Assembly (NCBI GenBank): GCA_964602715.1
Contig: CAZRSB010000065.1
Span: 1 to 8,854, forward strand
Reading direction: 5' to 3'
Length of the DNA stretch: 8,854 bases
DNA from: Natronoplasma sp964602715
Lineage (GTDB): Archaea; Thermoplasmatota; Thermoplasmata; Halarchaeoplasmatales; Halarchaeoplasmataceae
In this document: positions 5,921 through 8,854 of the stretch, in pieces
How positions within the stretch are numbered: position 1 is the stretch's first letter
Layout of the letters: the number at the start of each line of letters is the position of its first letter
The notes under the pieces: generated by a model
What the model was told of the DNA's origin: nothing
Databases searched by the model: none
What the model saw: only the letters and a program-made list of their open reading frames with translations
Made by a program: the position numbers and the translations under genes

Positions 5921-5924
5921 TTTT
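5920..5924 (+). terminator. Possible T-tract terminator of the FtsZ-like gene
   Basis: A TTTTT run 25 nt after the stop codon, in the spacer between two convergent genes. Archaeal RNA polymerase commonly stops at short T-tracts without a hairpin. Five T's is a weak signal in such AT-rich DNA. Confidence 0.3.
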
Positions 5925-5943
5925 AATAACTCTTGGGGCGAAT

Positions 5944-6234
5944 TTAACCGAAAACAGTTCCTATTCCCTGGGCTGCAGCTTCATCTTCTTCTTTTATCTT
6001 TTTTCGAACTTCTTCTCTTTCGCTAGAAGGCTCGACTCCCTCATCTTCAAACAGATCGATTGTTCTTTCAACTGCTTCTTCGCTTCCCTCGACCATAACG
6101 TAAAGGACACCTTCTTTAAAACCCAGACTGGAACCTTCTCTCACATAAGTCGTTTGTCTGCTGATCAAATCATCAGACAATATATCATCGACCATATCTT
6201 TTTTTCCCGCATCGACCTCTAACACTTCGTACAT
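5944..6234 (-). CDS. Small acidic protein, probable ferredoxin-like fold, unknown function
   Basis: The protein has 96 residues from the ATG at 6234. An upstream in-frame TTG at 6243 would add three residues and is less likely. The order strand (MYEVLEVDA), helix (KKDMVDDILSDDL), strand (RQTTYVREGSSLGF), strand (GVLYVMVEG), helix (EEAVERTIDLFEDEG) suggests a ferredoxin-like/ACT-like alpha/beta core. A charged helix (SEREEVRKKIKEEDEAAA) and a terminal GIGTVFG follow. No cysteine or histidine is present, so metal binding is unlikely. I do not recognise the family. It is convergent with the FtsZ-like gene (48-bp spacer) and 40 nt downstream of the 59-residue membrane protein gene. No SD precedes the ATG; a TATA-like run at about 6262-6273 overlaps the end of that upstream gene. 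Confidence 0.75.
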   Translation of the reverse strand: MYEVLEVDAGKKDMVDDILSDDLISRQTTYVREGSSLGFKEGVLYVMVEGSEEAVERTIDLFEDEGVEPSSEREEVRKKIKEEDEAAAQGIGTVFG

Positions 6235-6274
6235 GGTTATCAAAAGGGCCGAGAAACATGGTAAGATAAAAAAG

Positions 6275-6454
6275 TTACTGTTGTTTTTTTTGTGTATAGG
6301 TAAATGGTAAAATAATTAGAAACAACCCTATGATCCCCATTCCAACAGGAATCACCTCTTGGATCTCGTAAATAGAGGATATTATTATTCCTGATAAAAT
6401 AAACAGAACTCCTAATATAACGATAAAGAGCTTAGCTTTAGCAGGTAATATCAT
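6275..6454 (-). CDS. 59-residue two-helix membrane protein
   Basis: The frame from ATG (6454) to TAA (6275-6277) encodes 59 residues starting MILPAKAKL and ending TYTQKKQQ. Two hydrophobic helices lie at about 9-29 and 34-54, separated by a short acidic turn (YEIQE). The tail is basic, so both ends are probably cytoplasmic. The hydrophobic pattern, the membrane-topology-like charges and the fill of a gap between two minus-strand genes argue that it is real. An in-frame TAA lies just upstream, so it cannot be extended. No clear SD precedes it; its ATG overlaps the TGA of a 14-codon upstream ORF (ATGA), which suggests coupled translation. The family is unknown. Confidence 0.6.
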   Translation of the reverse strand: MILPAKAKLFIVILGVLFILSGIIISSIYEIQEVIPVGMGIIGLFLIILPFTYTQKKQQ

Positions 6455-6495
6455 AGTATCAGAAAGAAGATATGATTATTGTTATTTAATTCCAT
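6451..6495 (-). CDS. 14-codon upstream ORF / possible leader peptide
   Basis: ATG (6493-6495) to TGA (6451-6453) encodes MELNNNNHIFFLIL. GGTGA (plus-strand positions 6504-6508) lies eight bases before the ATG, a good archaeal SD. Its stop overlaps the ATG of the 59-residue membrane protein as ATGA. It could be a leader peptide that couples or controls translation of that gene. At this length chance cannot be excluded; the SD and overlap are the only support. Confidence 0.35.
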   Translation of the reverse strand: MELNNNNHIFFLIL

Positions 6496-6520
6496 CGCGA
6501 TTTTCACCCGAATTATTTGT

Positions 6521-6530
6521 GATATAATAT
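6521..6530 (-). promoter_or_regulatory. TATA-like box before the leader ORF and 59-residue gene
   Basis: Minus-strand ATATTATATC is centred about 31 nt upstream of the leader-ORF ATG at 6495. A start about 25 nt downstream would fall near 6500, between the GGTGA and the ATG, so either the leader ORF is nearly leaderless or the true start is further upstream and uses the GGTGA. Confidence 0.4.
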
Positions 6531-6589
6531 AGGGAATTCGATCTTTGAAAATAGTAAATGATCATGAAAAAGTTGGATCACTAATTATA

Positions 6590-7744
6590 TCATTTAGTCT
6601 CAGTTTTCAAATATAACAACAATGAAATCTGTTCTTTTTCCCACGGCGTCATCTCGTATAATTTTTCTTTCTCTCCTCTTTTTAGATATTTGAGCAGGGC
6701 GGGAGATCCTTTGGTGAACATCATTATTCTCTTCAACGCATCTTCTTTTAGATCTTTTCCAAGGACCTTTTTTGCTTCTTTTTTATTTAGAGGAGAAATT
6801 TCAATCTCACTAACAATCTTATGATTTAGATGTTTTTCTCTATAAAACCTTTCATAAACGGGAATCCCTTTTCGTCCCGTTACGATAATTTTCAGAGGCA
6901 TATCTTTTTCAATTTCAACCAATATATCATTTAGAAAGTCCACGACATTCTCGTCGATTTCATAATAATTATCGAATACAATAATGGATTTTTGTTTCAT
7001 CAGATTTTTTATTAAATCATCTGTTGGAGCTTCTATTTCTTTTAAGAATTCAGATAATTTACACTTGAGTTCATCTATTCCTTCAATCTTTTTTAGATCT
7101 AACCATATCAAATGCTTGTTTTCAATATTTTTTATAAAATTAAAAACCGCTGTTGAGGCACCAAAGCCTTTTTGTCCTTTGACCATTAGGAGAGGAATAT
7201 CACTCTGAAACCAATCTTTTATCATTTGTAGCTCCTTTTTTCTACCAACAAAATCCTCAATTTGAGGTGCATCATCCATCATACTAACTGTTTTTGTTAT
7301 TCCTAGTTCCCTCAAATCTATTTTATTTTCCTCTAAATTTTTAAGTTCTAATATGCAGTTTATTAGGTCCATCTCACCATCTGTTTTTTTTTCAATATCC
7401 GATAAAGTGATTCTAGATTTGCCTTGTTCATTCACAACTTCGATGGTAATGTCTGAAATATCTTTTAAGATATTTTTTGCTTTATCGATCCCCAAATTGG
7501 TCAGATGATAAGCTTTTAATTTTCTATCATGATTCTTTATTTGTGAAAGTTCTTCCTCAACAAGCTCTTTCTTATTAAGTTTATTTAGTACTCGAGATAC
7601 GTGAGTCCGAGATATATCTAAAGAATTAGAAATGCCTTTTTGGGTTACCTGCTCTGTTTTTTCTTTTTCTTCCTTCAAATAGTGCTTCTGTTGTAGATAC
7701 AGCAAGATCAATTCTTCAGAATTAATCGACGAAATATCACGCAT
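6590..7744 (-). CDS. Winged-helix + STAND-like P-loop NTPase regulator with altered Walker A
   Basis: The protein has 384 residues from the ATG at 7744. A TTG at 7759 would add five but lies upstream of, or too near, the likely transcription start set by the TATA-like box at 7776-7784. Residues 12-90 form a MarR-like winged helix (GISNSLDISRTHVSRVLNKL, wing with LKAYHLTNLG). Residues 164-170 (DFVGRKKEL) open a STAND/AAA_16-like NTPase module. Its Walker A reads GQKGFGAST (190-198), with alanine where the essential lysine belongs; Walker B is IIVFDNYY (D258). A sensor strand IIVTGRKG (286-293) and a GSPALL motif (346-351) match the NB-ARC/STAND class. It is probably a DNA-binding regulator that senses a ligand or partner; the missing lysine makes ATP hydrolysis doubtful. 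TPR or other sensor repeats, common in larger relatives, are absent. It lies 62 nt downstream of the GNAT gene. Confidence 0.8.
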   Translation of the reverse strand: MRDISSINSEELILLYLQQKHYLKEEKEKTEQVTQKGISNSLDISRTHVSRVLNKLNKKELVEEELSQIKNHDRKLKAYHLTNLGIDKAKNILKDISDITIEVVNEQGKSRITLSDIEKKTDGEMDLINCILELKNLEENKIDLRELGITKTVSMMDDAPQIEDFVGRKKELQMIKDWFQSDIPLLMVKGQKGFGASTAVFNFIKNIENKHLIWLDLKKIEGIDELKCKLSEFLKEIEAPTDDLIKNLMKQKSIIVFDNYYEIDENVVDFLNDILVEIEKDMPLKIIVTGRKGIPVYERFYREKHLNHKIVSEIEISPLNKKEAKKVLGKDLKEDALKRIMMFTKGSPALLKYLKRGEKEKLYEMTPWEKEQISLLLYLKTETK

Positions 7745-7775
7745 GACTCTCAAAACCAAATAAAGGGCTGGTATT

Positions 7776-7784
7776 ATTATATTT
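7776..7784 (-). promoter_or_regulatory. TATA box of the NTPase regulator gene
   Basis: Minus-strand AAATATAAT is centred about 36 nt upstream of the ATG at 7744. It predicts transcription near 7754, downstream of the TTG at 7759, and so favours the ATG start. Confidence 0.5.
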
Positions 7785-7806
7785 TTCTTTCCTACCCTCT
7801 GCCAAG

Positions 7807-8412
7807 TTAGATTTGACAGTAGTTCTTAATATATTCTTCCTTTTTTTCATCGAAGATTTTTTCTAAAATTTTTTCCCTATCTTTCATGTATTCTTCTCTC
7901 AACAGATCAAACATCAACCAATCTATTCTTTTACCTAAGAGATAACCACTCTTTCTAGCCCTTCCTGTTTTTTTGAATCCTACCTTTTCTAAAACCGATT
8001 GAGCCCGCTTGTTAAAAGAAGCACTCCATGCATTCAATCTATCAAAGTTTTTATGAAAAAATAAAATCTCACATAGACCCGCGGTGATTTCGTGCCCTAG
8101 TCCTTTGTTCCATTCATCTTTTTCACCGATATAGGTGCCTAAACTAGCGTTTTTAATCTTTTTAGAACGATCTTTGTAAGAAGCTGTACCAACTTTTTTA
8201 TCGTCCTCTCTTTTTTCAATTATGAACTTTGCATCTTTATCTTTATTTTCCATATACTCTTCGAACTCTCTTTGAATGTCTTTTTCATTTTTAAAGCCAA
8301 GCGGTTGAGCCCGTGAATACAGGGTGACCTTAAAATTGCTCTCCCATCTTTGTAAAAGATTCAAATCCTCTTCCGATAATGGTCTAAATCTTATCCTTCC
8401 TATTTCAAACAT
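7807..8412 (-). CDS. RimJ/RimL-like GNAT N-acetyltransferase
   Basis: The protein has 201 residues. IRFRPLSEEDLNLLQRWESN (7-26) is the standard opening of the Acetyltransf_3/RimJ-RimL subfamily. YIGEKDEWNKGLGHEITAGL (94-113) carries the acetyl-CoA-binding Q/R-x-x-G-x-G/A-type loop (NKGLGHE). WSASFNKRAQSVLEKVGFKKTG (129-150) is the following strand and helix (N134, GFxxxG), and GKRIDWLMFDLLREEY completes the domain. An extra charged helix (about 176-195) follows. It transfers acetyl from acetyl-CoA to an amine, perhaps a protein N-terminus or small molecule; the substrate is unknown. The ATG is supported by an AAGGAAG SD (8421-8427) eight bases upstream. Only 27 nt separate it from tfs, so the two are probably co-transcribed. 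Confidence 0.88.
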   Translation of the reverse strand: MFEIGRIRFRPLSEEDLNLLQRWESNFKVTLYSRAQPLGFKNEKDIQREFEEYMENKDKDAKFIIEKREDDKKVGTASYKDRSKKIKNASLGTYIGEKDEWNKGLGHEITAGLCEILFFHKNFDRLNAWSASFNKRAQSVLEKVGFKKTGRARKSGYLLGKRIDWLMFDLLREEYMKDREKILEKIFDEKKEEYIKNYCQI

Positions 8413-8420
8413 ATCCCCAG

Positions 8421-8427
8421 CTTCCTT
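8421..8427 (-). promoter_or_regulatory. Shine-Dalgarno site of the GNAT gene
   Basis: Minus-strand AAGGAAG, eight bases before the ATG at 8412, in the short tfs-GNAT spacer. No TATA box is evident there, which fits read-through from tfs. Confidence 0.65.
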
Positions 8428-8439
8428 ATTTTTTTATTA

Positions 8440-8742
8440 TCAGTATTCTCTCCATGTGTGATTACATTTAGTACACCTGTAAATCCTTGTTTCAGGTTCA
8501 TCAGCAGCTCTAGTTTGTTCTAAGCGCCAGTATGCTTCGTTATTGTCACACTCAGGGCATCTTACTCTCGTTTTAGGAAGGGTGTCTAACTCCTCTTCTA
8601 TGACAAGAGTTTCTTTTTCTTCCCTCTTGGAACTGACAATGTTATTATCGTCTTCATTTTTTCCTCTTGTAGTACCACATTTCTTGCATATCCATTCTTC
8701 ATTCGATGGCTTCATCAAAGCGCCGCATTCGGGACAGAACAT
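8440..8742 (-). CDS. tfs: Transcription factor S (TFS), archaeal TFIIS-like RNA cleavage factor
   Basis: The 100 residues are full length for TFS. The N-terminal zinc ribbon uses C3, C6, C19 and C22 (FCPECGALM...CKKCG, like RNA polymerase subunit RPB9). A variable linker follows (28-55). The C-terminal ribbon uses C62, C65, C90 and C93. The hairpin QTRAADEPETRIYRC contains the acidic pair D81-E82, which enters the RNA polymerase active centre and triggers cleavage of backtracked RNA. Both acidic residues are kept, so this should be a cleavage-competent TFS and not one of the inhibitory paralogues. The ATG at 8742 has a GTGA six bases upstream and a TATA box at 8774-8781. It heads a probable two-gene operon with the GNAT gene. 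Confidence 0.97.
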   Translation of the reverse strand: MFCPECGALMKPSNEEWICKKCGTTRGKNEDDNNIVSSKREEKETLVIEEELDTLPKTRVRCPECDNNEAYWRLEQTRAADEPETRIYRCTKCNHTWREY

Positions 8743-8773
8743 CGTATTTCACGTTCCTTAGGAGAAATGCTTT

Positions 8774-8781
8774 CTTATAAA
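8774..8781 (-). promoter_or_regulatory. TATA box of tfs
   Basis: Minus-strand TTTATAAG is centred about 36 nt upstream of the tfs ATG, which predicts a leader of roughly 10 nt. The remaining bases to the window end (8782-8854) hold no gene I can support. Confidence 0.6.
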
Positions 8782-8854
8782 GTTTATGTGAATTAGGAGG
8801 AGACTTTCTAATTTTTTCGGGATGTAGAAATTTGAGCGGGTTTAATCATTTGTA

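Noticed and set aside
7745..7759. TTG start extending the NTPase regulator by five residues
   Set aside because: The TATA-like box at 7776-7784 places transcription start near 7754, downstream of the TTG; the ATG at 7744 is simpler.
8543..8761. 72-codon plus-strand frame opposite tfs
   Set aside because: Antisense shadow of an unmistakable TFS gene.

Overview
The window looks like an AT-rich archaeal chromosome segment. The clearest evidence is a complete TFS gene (the archaeal TFIIS-like cleavage factor, two zinc ribbons) at 8440-8742. Supporting evidence is the TATA boxes about 20-35 nt upstream of starts, the mix of leaderless-looking starts and starts with Shine-Dalgarno (SD) sequences, a NosD-type beta-helix surface protein with many N-glycosylation sequons, and a winged-helix plus P-loop NTPase regulator of the kind common in euryarchaea. 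The proteins are rich in Lys, Glu and Asp. The lineage cannot be fixed from sequence reading alone; a euryarchaeal or Thermoplasmatota-like lineage is a guess.

Left part (1-1892). Positions 1-55 look like the right end of an IS200/IS605-type transposon: the tail of a probable tnpB frame, a subterminal hairpin and a terminal TTGAC. It abuts a minus-strand cluster, read in the order GYD-domain protein (1608-1892), HhH + YprB-type DEDD nuclease (623-1582), Bles03/DUF1917-like protein (37-597). The last gene finishes inside the transposon end, so its C-terminus appears to be supplied by the element.

Middle (2079-5895). A 769-residue secreted, membrane-anchored, multidomain beta-helix protein is read leftwards from a divergent promoter region. 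A four-helix membrane protein and a divergent FtsZ/tubulin-superfamily protein are read rightwards. The FtsZ-like protein keeps the first glycine-rich loop and the C-terminal tubulin domain, but its tubulin signature and its T7 (catalytic) loop are changed. With its membrane-protein neighbour it is the best candidate here for an undescribed system, perhaps in membrane remodelling or cell shape.

Right part (5944-8742). All genes are on the minus strand: TFS, then a RimJ/RimL-like GNAT acetyltransferase 27 nt downstream, then a winged-helix/STAND-like NTPase whose Walker A lysine is alanine, then a 59-residue two-helix membrane protein preceded by a 14-codon upstream ORF, then a small acidic protein of unknown family. 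No rRNA, tRNA or CRISPR array was seen. No gene-free stretch exceeds 300 bases once the 59-residue gene is counted.
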